Positions 8,613 through 17,337 of a stretch of 64,000 nt of DNA are shown here, piece after piece (position 1 is the first letter of the stretch; every line of letters begins with the position of its first letter). A model generated the notes under the pieces. That model made no database searches, had not been told where the DNA came from, and was given only the letters and a program-made list of their open reading frames with translations. The stretch spans positions 1-64,000 of the forward strand of contig NZ_JAUSUX010000002.1 of assembly GCF_030813795.1 (NCBI RefSeq), given 5' to 3'. The DNA comes from Desulfofundulus luciae. GTDB taxonomy: Bacteria; Bacillota; Desulfotomaculia; Desulfotomaculales; Desulfovirgulaceae. A program made the position numbers and the translations under genes.

Positions 8613-8706
8613 CTTTCTGCACCTCCGCTCCACTTGTCTTAATAGCGAAAGTCAGTTAAAATAAATGGAGTAAAAAATTGAAAAGTGGCGATTGGGGGAA
8701 GTGGAA

Positions 8707-9591
8707 GTGGCGGAAAAGGGTACGTGGACCGTGAAAAAAGGCCTGGCGGAGATGCTCAAGGGCGGCGTGATAATGGACGTTACCACACCGGAACAGGCCA
8801 AGATTGCCGAGGAAGCCGGTGCCTGCGCCGTAATGGCCCTGGAGCGGGTGCCTGCCGATATCCGCGCTGCCGGGGGCGTGGCCCGCATGGCCGACCCGAC
8901 GGTCATCTTACGCATCATGGATGCCGTCACCATTCCGGTAATGGCCAAGGTGCGCATCGGCCACTTTGTGGAGGCACAGATTTTAGAACAACTGGGTGTG
9001 GATTACATAGATGAAAGTGAAGTGCTCACCCCGGCTGACGAGCAGCATCACATTGACAAGCACAAGTTCAAGGTACCCTTTGTCTGCGGCGCCCGCAACC
9101 TGGGTGAAGCCCTGCGGCGCATTGCCGAAGGCGCCGCGATGATCCGGACCAAAGGGGAGCCGGGCACCGGCAACGTGGTGGAGGCCGTGCGCCACATGCG
9201 CATAATGATGGCCGAAATCCGCCGGGTGCAGAACATGCCCCGGGAAGAACTGATGGCCCTGGCCAAGGAGATGGGCGCCCCCTATGAGCTGTTGCTGCAG
9301 GTGGCCGAGCAGGGCCGCCTGCCCGTGGTGAACTTTGCCGCCGGCGGCATTGCCACCCCGGCGGACGCCGCCCTGATGATGCAACTGGGCGCCGACGGCA
9401 TTTTTGTGGGTTCGGGCATCTTCAAATCCCAGAACCCGGCCGCCCGGGCCCGGGCCATTGTGGCGGCCACCACCCACTACAACGACCCGCAGGTCCTGGC
9501 CGAGGTATCCAAGGATCTGGGCGAAGCCATGCCCGGACTGGAGATTGCCACCATTGCTCCCGAACAGAGAATGCAGGACCGCGGCTGGTAA
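8707..9591 (+). CDS. pdxS: Pyridoxal 5'-phosphate synthase, synthase subunit
   Basis: This TIM-barrel protein of 294 residues condenses ribose 5-phosphate, glyceraldehyde 3-phosphate and ammonia into PLP. It shows the family start [19 protein letters not shown], the catalytic-lysine strands KGGVIMDV and MAKVRIGH, and the glycine loops [12 protein letters not shown] and IFVGSGIF. The GTG at 8707 gives the usual family N-terminus and has GGGGGAAGTGGAA upstream; TTG 8692 and GTG 8701 are in-frame alternatives. pdxT follows 31 nt later and supplies ammonia, so the two form the usual pair. Confidence 0.97.
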   Translation: MAEKGTWTVKKGLAEMLKGGVIMDVTTPEQAKIAEEAGACAVMALERVPADIRAAGGVARMADPTVILRIMDAVTIPVMAKVRIGHFVEAQILEQLGVDYIDESEVLTPADEQHHIDKHKFKVPFVCGARNLGEALRRIAEGAAMIRTKGEPGTGNVVEAVRHMRIMMAEIRRVQNMPREELMALAKEMGAPYELLLQVAEQGRLPVVNFAAGGIATPADAALMMQLGADGIFVGSGIFKSQNPAARARAIVAATTHYNDPQVLAEVSKDLGEAMPGLEIATIAPEQRMQDRGW

Positions 9592-9622
9592 TTAAGCAAC
9601 AGGGGAAGGAAGTTAATCTACC

Positions 9623-10186
9623 ATGTTGATCGGAGTACTGGCCCTGCAAGGAGCCTTCCGGGAACACCAGGAAATGCTTGCCGCCCTGGGGGTGGAGTCC
9701 CGCCAGGTGCGCAAACCGGAGCAACTGGAGGGAATAAATGGTTTGATCATCCCGGGTGGCGAAAGCACCACCATGGGCAAACTGCTTCAGGATTATAACC
9801 TTTTTGAACCAGTCCGCCAGAAAGCCCTGCAGGGAATGCCTGTTTTTGGCACCTGTGCCGGCCTTATTTTGCTGGCGCGGGAGATTGCATGTTCCGCCCA
9901 GCCCCGGCTGGGGTTGATGGATATGGTGGTGGAAAGGAATGCCTTCGGCCGGCAGGTGGAAAGTTTTGAGGTGGACCTGGATATACCTGTCCTGGGGGAA
10001 AAACCCCTGCGGGCGGTTTTTATCCGCGCCCCCTATATTGTATCCGTAGGCCCGGGGGTGGAAGTGCTGGCGCGGTACGGCGATAAAATTGTGCTTGCCC
10101 GGCAGGGCCGCTTTCTGGCCTGTGCTTTTCACCCGGAACTGACCGACGATACCCGCCTGCACCGTTTGTTCCTGGAGCAATGTTAA
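9623..10186 (+). CDS. pdxT: Pyridoxal 5'-phosphate synthase, glutaminase subunit
   Basis: This 187-residue class I glutamine amidotransferase subunit releases ammonia from glutamine and channels it to PdxS. The catalytic triad is visible as the nucleophile Cys in FGTCAGLILLA and the His and Glu in AFHPELTDD. The oxyanion segment IPGGESTTMGKL is present. It lies directly after pdxS with the ribosome site GGAAGGAAG. Length matches the family. Confidence 0.97.
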   Translation: MLIGVLALQGAFREHQEMLAALGVESRQVRKPEQLEGINGLIIPGGESTTMGKLLQDYNLFEPVRQKALQGMPVFGTCAGLILLAREIACSAQPRLGLMDMVVERNAFGRQVESFEVDLDIPVLGEKPLRAVFIRAPYIVSVGPGVEVLARYGDKIVLARQGRFLACAFHPELTDDTRLHRLFLEQC

Positions 10187-10213
10187 TGTTTTGTAAAACG
10201 GCCAATTAAAGTG

Positions 10214-10242
10214 TTGCCAAAAGTCACGGCTTATAGTATTAT
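10214..10242 (+). promoter_or_regulatory. Promoter of the serine operon leader
   Basis: TTGCCA (10214-10219) and TATTAT (10237-10242) are separated by 17 nt, a near-consensus sigma-A promoter, with the predicted start near 10249 at the beginning of the T-box leader. Confidence 0.78.
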
Positions 10243-10248
10243 GTAAGT

Positions 10249-10530
10249 CAGGTTCAAAAAATAACAAACCCGATGCAGGGGTAGAGTAGCCAGAAGGGCC
10301 TTTGCAGAGAGCCGGTGGTTGCTGTGAACCGGTAAGGTGTCTGGTGAAAGAGCTCCCCGAAGGGGACCTGCTGAAAACAGCAGTAGGCAGGTACGGGCAG
10401 TTCCCGTTATCACATTCGAGAGGGCAGGTAAGTGGGTCAATCTTGCCTGTCAAATAGGGTGGCACCGCGGGAGTAACCTCTCGTCCCTGTTGGTTATCAG
10501 CCAGCATGGGATGGGGGGTTTAATTTTTTA
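10249..10530 (+). promoter_or_regulatory. T-box leader, probably serine-specific
   Basis: The leader contains the T-box motif AGGGTGGCACCGCG (10456-10469), the stem I AGAGAGCCGGTGG element near 10306, and a competing terminator AACCTCTCGTCCC pairing with GGGATGGGGGGTT followed by T-rich sequence (10475-10528). In the specifier region GGTGAAAGAGCTCCCC, the serine codons AGC (10351-10353) and UCC (10354-10356) both occur. It precedes an aminotransferase-serA-phosphatase-serS operon, so uncharged tRNA-Ser is the likely ligand. The exact specifier triplet is not settled. Confidence 0.88.
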
Positions 10531-10562
10531 GGCTAAAATTTAAGTCAAGGGAGAGGTAGACC

Positions 10563-11714
10563 ATGCGGGAAAAACAATACCTGATGATTCCGGGACCGAC
10601 ACCAGTACCTCCGCCAGTAGTCGCGGCCATGTCCCGCCCCATGATCGGTCACCGCAGTGAAGACTTTGCCGCGCTGCACCGGCGCATCCAGGAGAAAATC
10701 CGGCAGGTATTTCAGACCTCCCAGGAAGTTTTCATCCTGACCAATTCCGGTACGGGTGGCCTGGAAACGGCCGTTGCCAACGTAATTTCCCCCGGGGACC
10801 GGGTGCTGGCTTTAATTACCGGTAACTTTGGGGAAAGGTTCGCCAACATTGCCAGGGCCTACGGGGCCGAAGTGGACGAAGTGAATTTCGGCTGGGGCAA
10901 CCCTGTAGACCTCCAGGTAGTCAGGGAAAAGCTGGCCCGGAACCCCGGCTATAAGGCCGTCCTGGCGACCCAGAACGAAACTTCCACCGGGGTACTTAAT
11001 GACATTGCCGGTATTGGCGCCCTGGTGGCCGAAACACCGGCCCTGTTGCTGGTGGATGGGGTCAGCGGCGTGGGCGGCATTGAAATCAAGATGGACGAGT
11101 GGCAGGTAGACATTCTGGTTACTGCGTCCCAAAAAGCCATGATGCTGCCCCCCGGCCTGGCCATGATTGGAGTGAGCCCCAAGGCCTGGGCAGTGATTGA
11201 AGGGAACCGTTCGCCGCGTTTTTATTTCAGCCTCCCGGCGGCCAAAAAAGCCCTGGCCAAGTGGAATACGGCCTACACGCCTAACGTGGCCCTGTTCTTC
11301 GGGCTGGACGCGGCCCTGGACATGATGCTGGCCGAGGGGCTGGAAAATGTTTACCGCCGCCATCTCCTGCTGGCCAAAGCTACCCGGGCGGCCGTCAGCG
11401 CTCTAGGACTGTCGCTCCTGGCGGCGGATCACTGCGCATCTCCCACGGTGACCGCCGTGCACAGCCCCGAAGGAATTGCAGCCGACGACCTGCGCAAAGT
11501 CCTGAAGGAAGAGTTTGGCATCACCTTTGCCGGGGGTCAGGGCATTCTTAAAGGGAAGATTTTCCGCATTGCCCATATGGGTTACGCCGGCAAAATGGAC
11601 GTGCTTATTGCCATCAGCGGGCTGGAAATGGCCCTGGCCCGGCTGGGCTATCCGGTGGAACTGGGCAAGGGCGTGCGGGCAGCGCAGGAAGTCTTTCTTG
11701 GGAGGGATCTGTAG
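10563..11714 (+). CDS. Class V aminotransferase (serine-pyruvate / alanine-glyoxylate type)
   Basis: This 383-residue PLP enzyme of fold type I begins with the family motif IPGPTPVPPPV and has the PLP-lysine in VTASQKAMMLPPGLA (about residue 192) and the Asp of LLLVDGVSGVGG. Family members exchange amino groups among serine, alanine, glyoxylate and pyruvate; in organisms without a canonical serC a relative can serve phosphoserine formation. It lies under a T-box and overlaps serA by 1 nt, so a role in serine biosynthesis (3-phosphohydroxypyruvate to phosphoserine) is likely but inferred. No serC is seen in the window. Confidence 0.9.
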   Translation: MREKQYLMIPGPTPVPPPVVAAMSRPMIGHRSEDFAALHRRIQEKIRQVFQTSQEVFILTNSGTGGLETAVANVISPGDRVLALITGNFGERFANIARAYGAEVDEVNFGWGNPVDLQVVREKLARNPGYKAVLATQNETSTGVLNDIAGIGALVAETPALLLVDGVSGVGGIEIKMDEWQVDILVTASQKAMMLPPGLAMIGVSPKAWAVIEGNRSPRFYFSLPAAKKALAKWNTAYTPNVALFFGLDAALDMMLAEGLENVYRRHLLLAKATRAAVSALGLSLLAADHCASPTVTAVHSPEGIAADDLRKVLKEEFGITFAGGQGILKGKIFRIAHMGYAGKMDVLIAISGLEMALARLGYPVELGKGVRAAQEVFLGRDL

Positions 11715-13297
11715 TGTATAAAGTACTGGTTATGGACGGCGTGGCAGAGGAAGGGCTGGCGCCGCTGCGCCGGGAAGAAGATATAGAAGTGGTCATAGGC
11801 CGGAAGATGACCGAAGACGAGCTGGTGGAGACCATTCCCGAATATGACGCCCTGATCGTGCGCAGCGCCACCAGGGTTACCCGCCGGGTTATCGAAGCCG
11901 GCGTAAATCTCAAGGTTATCGGCCGTGCGGGCGTAGGGGTGGACAACATTGATCTGGAGGCTGCCACCACCCAGGGTATACTGGTGGTCAACGCCCCCGA
12001 CGGCAATACTATTGCCGCCACTGAGCATACCATTGCCATGATGCTGGCCCTGGCCCGCAATATTCCCCAGGCCGTGGCCAGGCTGAAGGAAGGGGTCTGG
12101 GACAAGAAGGCCTTTTTGGGTGTGGAGCTGCGGGATAAGACCCTGGGCATCATCGGCCTGGGAAGGATCGGCTCGGCGGTGGCCAAAAGGGCCCAGGCCC
12201 TGGAAATGAACGTCATAGCCTACGACCCTTATATCACCGAAGAAAAGGCTTCCACTTTGGCCGTGGAACTGGTGTCCCTGGAAGAGCTGTTCCGCCGCTC
12301 CGATTTTATTACCGTGCACCTGCCGAAGACCAAAGAATCTTACCACATGATTGATGAGCGGGCATTTGCCATGATGAAGGACGGGGTGCGGATCATCAAC
12401 TGCGCCCGGGGCGGGATCATCGATGAGGACGCCCTGTACCAGGCCATGCTTTCCGGTAAAGTGGCCGGGGCGGCCCTGGACGTATTTGAAAAGGAACCCT
12501 GTACCGACAGCTCCCTGTTCTCCCTGCCAAACTTCATCGCCACCCCGCACCTGGGAGCATCCACCCGGGAGGCGCAGTTACACGTGGCCCTGGATGTTGC
12601 CGAAGAGATTGTGGCGGCGCTGCGGGGGAAACTGGTGAAAAACACGGTTAACATTCCTTCCATCAACCCGCAGGTGCTTTCGGCCGTACGTCCCTACCTG
12701 GGGCTGGCGGAAAAACTGGGCAAACTGCAGGCCCAGCTTGTCACCGGGCGCATCCGCAAGATAGAGGTGATTTACAGCGGGGAGCTGGCCAAACAGGAAG
12801 TAAGCCCCATTACCACCGCCGTGGTCAAAGGGATTCTGGATCCCATCCTGCAGCAAACCGTGAACTTTGTAAACGCTCCCGTCCTGGCCAAGAACCGCGG
12901 CATCCAGGTTTTCCAGGCGGTGGACGGGGAGGCGGAAGGCTATTCAAGCCTGATCACCGTGAAGGTTTACTCGGATAAAGTGGAAAAAAGCGTTGCCGGG
13001 ACGCTCTTTGGCAAGGAAGATCCGCGCATTGTAATGGTAGACGGCTACCGGATTGACGTCATTCCCAGCGGCTACCTTCTTTATGTGCCCCATATCGACA
13101 AGCCCCGCATCATCGGTCCCGTGGGGGTACTTATCGGCGAGCATAACATCAACATTGCCGCCATGCAGGTGGGGCGCAAACAGATCGGCGGTCGGGCGGT
13201 GATGATGCTTTCGGTTGATGCACCCGTGCCCGAAGAAACCCTGGCCGAGATTGCCAGGATTGAGGGGGTGCTGGATGTAAAAATGGTGCACCTGTAA
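11714..13297 (+). CDS. serA: D-3-phosphoglycerate dehydrogenase
   Basis: This 527-residue protein has the first step of serine synthesis. The NAD-binding GLGRIGSAVAKRAQ (near residue 146) and the substrate/catalytic blocks NCARGGIIDEDAL and PHLGASTREAQ are visible. The C-terminal half has the allosteric-substrate-binding domain and a final ACT domain (about 455-527), so it is the long, serine-feedback type. The GTG start overlaps the preceding stop by 1 nt. It is co-regulated by the T-box at 10249. Confidence 0.96.
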   Translation: MYKVLVMDGVAEEGLAPLRREEDIEVVIGRKMTEDELVETIPEYDALIVRSATRVTRRVIEAGVNLKVIGRAGVGVDNIDLEAATTQGILVVNAPDGNTIAATEHTIAMMLALARNIPQAVARLKEGVWDKKAFLGVELRDKTLGIIGLGRIGSAVAKRAQALEMNVIAYDPYITEEKASTLAVELVSLEELFRRSDFITVHLPKTKESYHMIDERAFAMMKDGVRIINCARGGIIDEDALYQAMLSGKVAGAALDVFEKEPCTDSSLFSLPNFIATPHLGASTREAQLHVALDVAEEIVAALRGKLVKNTVNIPSINPQVLSAVRPYLGLAEKLGKLQAQLVTGRIRKIEVIYSGELAKQEVSPITTAVVKGILDPILQQTVNFVNAPVLAKNRGIQVFQAVDGEAEGYSSLITVKVYSDKVEKSVAGTLFGKEDPRIVMVDGYRIDVIPSGYLLYVPHIDKPRIIGPVGVLIGEHNINIAAMQVGRKQIGGRAVMMLSVDAPVPEETLAEIARIEGVLDVKMVHL

Positions 13298-13339
13298 TCC
13301 AGCGTTTTGAGGCCCTTTGACAGGGGGGGTAGGTGGTAG

Positions 13340-13984
13340 TTGAAGGAAACCTTTGTTATTCTGGCCAGACATGGAGCGACCGAATGGAACCGCATTTCCC
13401 GCTACCAGGGCCACCTGGATGCTCCTTTGAGCGAGGAAGGTCTGGAACAGTCCCGGGCCCTGGCCGGCGCCCTGGCGGCGCTGCCCATTAAAGCGGTTTA
13501 TACCAGCCCCCTTTCCCGGGCCCGGATCTGTGCTGAAATGGTGGCCGCGCAGCATGGCCTGGCGGTGACTTCTTTGCCCGGTCTCATAGAGATTTGCCAC
13601 GGGGAATGGGAAGGAATGCTGCTTTCCGAGGTGGAGGTGCGCTACGCCGATTTAATCAGGCAGTGGCGCACCTATCCCTATACGGTGCGGATGCCCAAAG
13701 GGGAATCCCTGGTCGAGGTGGAGGAGCGGTCCTGGGCGGCACTGGAGTTCATGGCCGCGGCGCATCCCGGGGAGATCAGCCTGGCAGTAACCCACGACAC
13801 GCCCATCCGTACCATCCTGCGGCGCATCCTCAACCTGGACCAGGCGGTCTTCTGGCAGATTAAACTGGACAATACGGGCATCAATGTCCTTGGCTGCCGC
13901 CAGGGGCGCTGGCGGGTGATTGCCTTGAACGACACCTGCCACCTGGGGGGATGGCTGAAGGCCGGGGAACAGATGGCTTTATAA
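13340..13984 (+). CDS. Histidine phosphatase family protein, likely phosphoserine phosphatase
   Basis: This 214-residue protein is of the phosphoglycerate-mutase-like family: LARHGATEWN with the phospho-histidine, HGEWEGM, and the second catalytic LAVTHDTPIRT. Cofactor-independent mutase activity is possible, but its position between serA and serS favours a metal-independent phosphoserine phosphatase like those described in Hydrogenobacter; no HAD-type serB is seen here. The TTG start follows GGGGGGTAGGTGG. Function is inferred from context. Confidence 0.82.
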   Translation: MKETFVILARHGATEWNRISRYQGHLDAPLSEEGLEQSRALAGALAALPIKAVYTSPLSRARICAEMVAAQHGLAVTSLPGLIEICHGEWEGMLLSEVEVRYADLIRQWRTYPYTVRMPKGESLVEVEERSWAALEFMAAAHPGEISLAVTHDTPIRTILRRILNLDQAVFWQIKLDNTGINVLGCRQGRWRVIALNDTCHLGGWLKAGEQMAL

Positions 13985-14068
13985 CATCTTCAAAAATCCT
14001 GAAAAACCGAAATGAGATTTAAAAGCAAAAAAGGGAAATACTATCAATGTAGGCTCGTTGGGGGGTAA

Positions 14069-15349
<1,281 letters not shown>

Positions 15350-15395
15350 GGTGCGGAAAATAGAGCTGGATGATTACCCGCAGGTGGATGAGGAG

Positions 15396-15426
15396 CCCCG
15401 GGATAACCCGGGGGTATTTTCTTTAC
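15396..15426 (+). terminator. Terminator of the serine operon
   Basis: CCCCGGG (15396-15402), loop ATAA, CCCGGGG (15407-15413) followed by GTATTTTCTTT, 47 nt after the serS stop. Confidence 0.8.
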
Positions 15427-15471
15427 AAATAATACTAGATGGAACCAGATTCCCAATCTGCAGTTGCGGAG

Positions 15472-15876
15472 CTACAGTCCTTTAGTAGCTATTTTTTCGG
15501 GAAGCACCGTTTCGACAGTGGGAAAATCTTTGACGTTTGAGGTGACCACCTTCAGGTTCCTCAACTCGGCCGTCGCCGCGATCAGGCAGTCGGCCATTCC
15601 CAGGGTCCTGCCTTTCGCGACCTGATCCCGCCGGATTTCGGCGGCGCGCCCGGCAACTCTGCGGTCCACGGGGAGCATTTCCCACGCTTCCAACAGCTTT
15701 TCGACGGCGGCTCTTGCTTTTTCAGTACGAGCTCCGTACAGGAGTTCGTGGTAGACGATCACGCTGGTGGCCGCTGAACCGGACGCCACCACCTGTTCCA
15801 GCCAGGCGTCCGCATCGGGGGACAGCCTTCCGGTCAGATGGTCGATCAAGACGCAGGTGTCTATCAGGTAGCCCAT
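15472..15876 (-). CDS. vapC: PIN-domain toxin, VapC family
   Basis: This 134-residue PIN-domain ribonuclease starts MGYLIDTCVLIDHLTG with the first metal-binding Asp and carries the central Glu (YHELLYGA) and the later Asp pair (MADCLIAATA). VapC toxins cleave tRNA or rRNA and are neutralised by the antitoxin encoded just upstream (15864-16136), which overlaps it by 13 nt. The pair lies between serS and the tRNA cluster beside gene remnants, in keeping with horizontally acquired sequence. Confidence 0.88.
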   Translation of the reverse strand: MGYLIDTCVLIDHLTGRLSPDADAWLEQVVASGSAATSVIVYHELLYGARTEKARAAVEKLLEAWEMLPVDRRVAGRAAEIRRDQVAKGRTLGMADCLIAATAELRNLKVVTSNVKDFPTVETVLPEKIATKGL

Positions 15877-16136
15877 GCCGGCGGCTCACCATCCTCACCG
15901 CGCACTTTCCGGACCCAATCCGCCCCCGGAACTTCCGCCCACTCCGGTGCGTCCTCCGATCCGAGAATTCCCCGGGTTTCCCGCAACCCCCTGAGCCGTA
16001 TTTCGCGGGCCACTTTTTCCGCGACCGCCTGGACGATGAATTCGTTGCGGCTCACGCCGAGAAGTTTCAAGAGTTGTTCCATTTGCGTGACGATGCTTTT
16101 TGGTAACCTGATATGCACCATATGGGTGTTATCCAT
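15864..16136 (-). CDS. vapB: Ribbon-helix-helix antitoxin partner of VapC
   Basis: The 90-residue protein begins with a ribbon-helix-helix fold (MVHIRLPKSIVTQMEQLLKL followed by VSRNEFIVQAVAEKV), a DNA-binding dimer, and ends in an acidic, Trp-rich tail (PEWAEVPGADW) that probably wraps the toxin. An AGGAGGTGTTAC ribosome site lies just before the ATG on the minus strand. It overlaps vapC by 13 nt and probably autorepresses the pair. Confidence 0.82.
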   Translation of the reverse strand: MDNTHMVHIRLPKSIVTQMEQLLKLLGVSRNEFIVQAVAEKVAREIRLRGLRETRGILGSEDAPEWAEVPGADWVRKVRGEDGEPPAWAT

Positions 16137-16260
16137 TTTGTAACACCTCCTGTTATATAATCATGTTATCATAACGTAAAGAAAAGGTCAATTCCAGAGC
16201 GAGGTGGCTTAATTGTTCCTGAAAATGTTCAAACACTGAAAAACTATAAACCCAGGGACA

Positions 16261-16440
16261 AAATCGAATTCGGCCAACGGGATCGTAGACTGGATCGCTG
16301 GGCGTGCCGGGGGTCTTGAGCGGAAGCGCACCAGCCTGGCCGTTGGCGGCGAGGTGTGGCACCGGACGTTTGTCGTGCACGGATGGCCCCAGGCGGTGTC
16401 CCCCGAATGGCTCTGGCCCCTCGTCCGGGAGCCCTTGGTT
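16261..16440 (+). pseudogene. Remnant of a VirB4/TraC-type conjugation ATPase gene
   Basis: One forward frame reads GIVDWIAGRAGG, then GGEVWHRTFVVHGWPQAVSP, then EWLWPLV. This resembles the N-terminal region of VirB4/TraC-like conjugative ATPases, where a short beta-strand block ends in a GYPR-x-V-x-x-GWL-like motif. There is no start codon, the Walker motifs are absent and the similarity ends near 16440. I take it as a leftover of an integrative conjugative element near the tRNA genes. Similarity is from memory of the family only. Confidence 0.4.
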
Positions 16441-16468
16441 TTAAATAAGGCGGCGGTCTTGGCAGCCA

Positions 16469-16561
16469 CCCCTCAAAGGTTGAGATCTGACCTTCCAGAA
16501 CCCGCTGCAAAAACAGCATCCGCTTCAGTTCCGTCTGTGACAGGGTAACCATCTCCTTCAT
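16469..16561 (-). pseudogene. Remnant of an ISNCY/IS1202-type transposase N-terminus
   Basis: The minus-strand frame opens with SQTELKRMLFLQRVLEGQIS, which resembles the helix-turn-helix start of ISNCY-family transposases (S-x-x-E-L-x-R-x-x-V-L-x-x-V-L-x-G). Similarity stops after 31 residues, where sequence resembling another mobile gene begins on the opposite strand. No DDE domain or terminal repeats are found. Confidence 0.4.
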
Positions 16562-16630
16562 ACTGACATTTTCACTGACGGATTTTACCCTGACAATATC
16601 ACAGACGGATCACAGAACTGGCTAATTTGG

Positions 16631-16659
16631 TTGACAGGCAAGAGCTCCTGTGTTATACT
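16631..16659 (+). promoter_or_regulatory. Promoter of the tRNA-Ser pair
   Basis: TTGACA (16631-16636), 17-nt spacer, TATACT (16654-16659): a near-consensus sigma-A promoter 24 nt before tRNA-Ser(UGA). Confidence 0.88.
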
Positions 16660-16682
16660 TTTACTTGCATCGGGCATGTTCT

Positions 16683-16773
16683 GGAGGGGTGTCCGAGTGG
16701 TTTAAGGAGGCGGTCTTGAAAACCGTTGGGCCGTTTACCGGTCCCGTGGGTTCGAATCCCACTCCCTCCGCCA
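16683..16773 (+). tRNA. tRNA-Ser (anticodon UGA)
   Basis: Class II cloverleaf of 91 nt with long variable arm, anticodon TGA in loop CTTGAAA, T-arm GGTTCGAATCC and encoded CCA. Acceptor pairs GGAGGGG with TCCCTCC. Confidence 0.95.
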
Positions 16774-16791
16774 GTTTGATTATACTTGCGT

Positions 16792-16886
16792 GGAGAGCTG
16801 GCCGAGTAGGTCGAAGGCGCTCGCCTGCTAAGCGAGTAGACGGTTATAAAACTGTCTCGAGGGTTCGAATCCCTCGCTCTCCGCCA
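16792..16886 (+). tRNA. tRNA-Ser (anticodon GCU)
   Basis: Class II cloverleaf with anticodon GCT (CTGCTAA loop), long variable arm TAGACGGTTATAAAACTGTC, T-arm GGTTCGAATCC and encoded CCA. Follows tRNA-Ser(UGA) by 18 nt and shares its promoter and terminator. Confidence 0.95.
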
Positions 16887-16895
16887 AAAAAACGC

Positions 16896-16924
16896 GGTGT
16901 GCCTTCGAGCACACCCTTTTCTTG
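16896..16924 (+). terminator. Terminator of the tRNA-Ser pair
   Basis: Stem GGTGTGC/GCACACC (16896-16902 with 16909-16915), then CTTTTCTT. Confidence 0.85.
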
Positions 16925-16946
16925 CATAATGGTCAAAGCAACGGTC

Positions 16947-16975
16947 TTGACTTTTGACGTCCCCTCTGGTACAAT
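16947..16975 (+). promoter_or_regulatory. Promoter of the tRNA-Arg genes
   Basis: TTGACT (16947-16952), 17 nt, TACAAT (16970-16975), 33 nt before tRNA-Arg(ACG). Confidence 0.8.
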
Positions 16976-17008
16976 TAGAGTCGCCAATGTTCAGGGCGAT
17001 GTTGTTGT

Positions 17009-17085
17009 GTGCCTGTAGCTCAATTGGATAGAGCATCTGACTACGGATCAGAAGGTTGGGGGTTCGAGTCCCTCCAGGCACGCCA
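17009..17085 (+). tRNA. tRNA-Arg (anticodon ACG)
   Basis: 77-nt cloverleaf, acceptor GTGCCTG/CAGGCAC, anticodon ACG in CTACGGA (A34 normally edited to inosine by TadA, encoded nearby at 18887), T-arm GGTTCGAGTCC, encoded CCA. Confidence 0.95.
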
Positions 17086-17216
17086 GTCCAGTTAAATTAA
17101 AATAAAGCGTAAGCAAGCCCTGATGCATTTTCCACTTACTGGAGGGCAAACAAACAGTAAGTGCAATTTTTTGCCGGGGTTTTCCCGGCAATAATAGTTC
17201 TTACGGTTTACGACGG

Positions 17217-17293
17217 GCGCCCGTAGCTCAGGAGGATAGAGCAGCGGTTTCCTAAACCGCGTGTCGGGGGTTCGAGTCCCTCCGGGCGCACCA
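17217..17293 (+). tRNA. tRNA-Arg (anticodon CCU)
   Basis: 77-nt cloverleaf with acceptor GCGCCCG/CGGGCGC, anticodon CCT in loop TTCCTAA, T-arm GGTTCGAGTCC and encoded CCA. Confidence 0.95.
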
Positions 17294-17303
17294 TTGAAAA
17301 CCA

Positions 17304-17337
17304 GGAGCCTCAAGGGTTTGAGGCTCCTTCACTTTTT
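17304..17337. terminator. Bidirectional terminator between tRNA-Arg and mtaB
   Basis: GGAGCCTCAA (17304-17313) pairs with TTTGAGGCTCC (17317-17327), followed by TTCACTTTTT. It overlaps the end of the convergent mtaB gene, whose transcript would see the complementary stem. Confidence 0.82.

Noticed and set aside
9422-10507. A 361-codon open frame on the minus strand across pdxS and pdxT
   Set aside because: It is a shadow of GC-rich genes on the plus strand: no ribosome site, Pro/His/Gln-rich composition and no family motif.
10249-10530. Alanine- or leucine-specific T-box from GCU or CUC triplets in the specifier region
   Set aside because: The downstream genes are for serine synthesis and charging, and serine codons AGC and UCC are present in the same loop region.
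16650-17081. Open frames on both strands across the tRNA genes
   Set aside because: The sequence is fully explained by tRNA-Ser and tRNA-Arg genes; such frames are artefacts of structured RNA genes.
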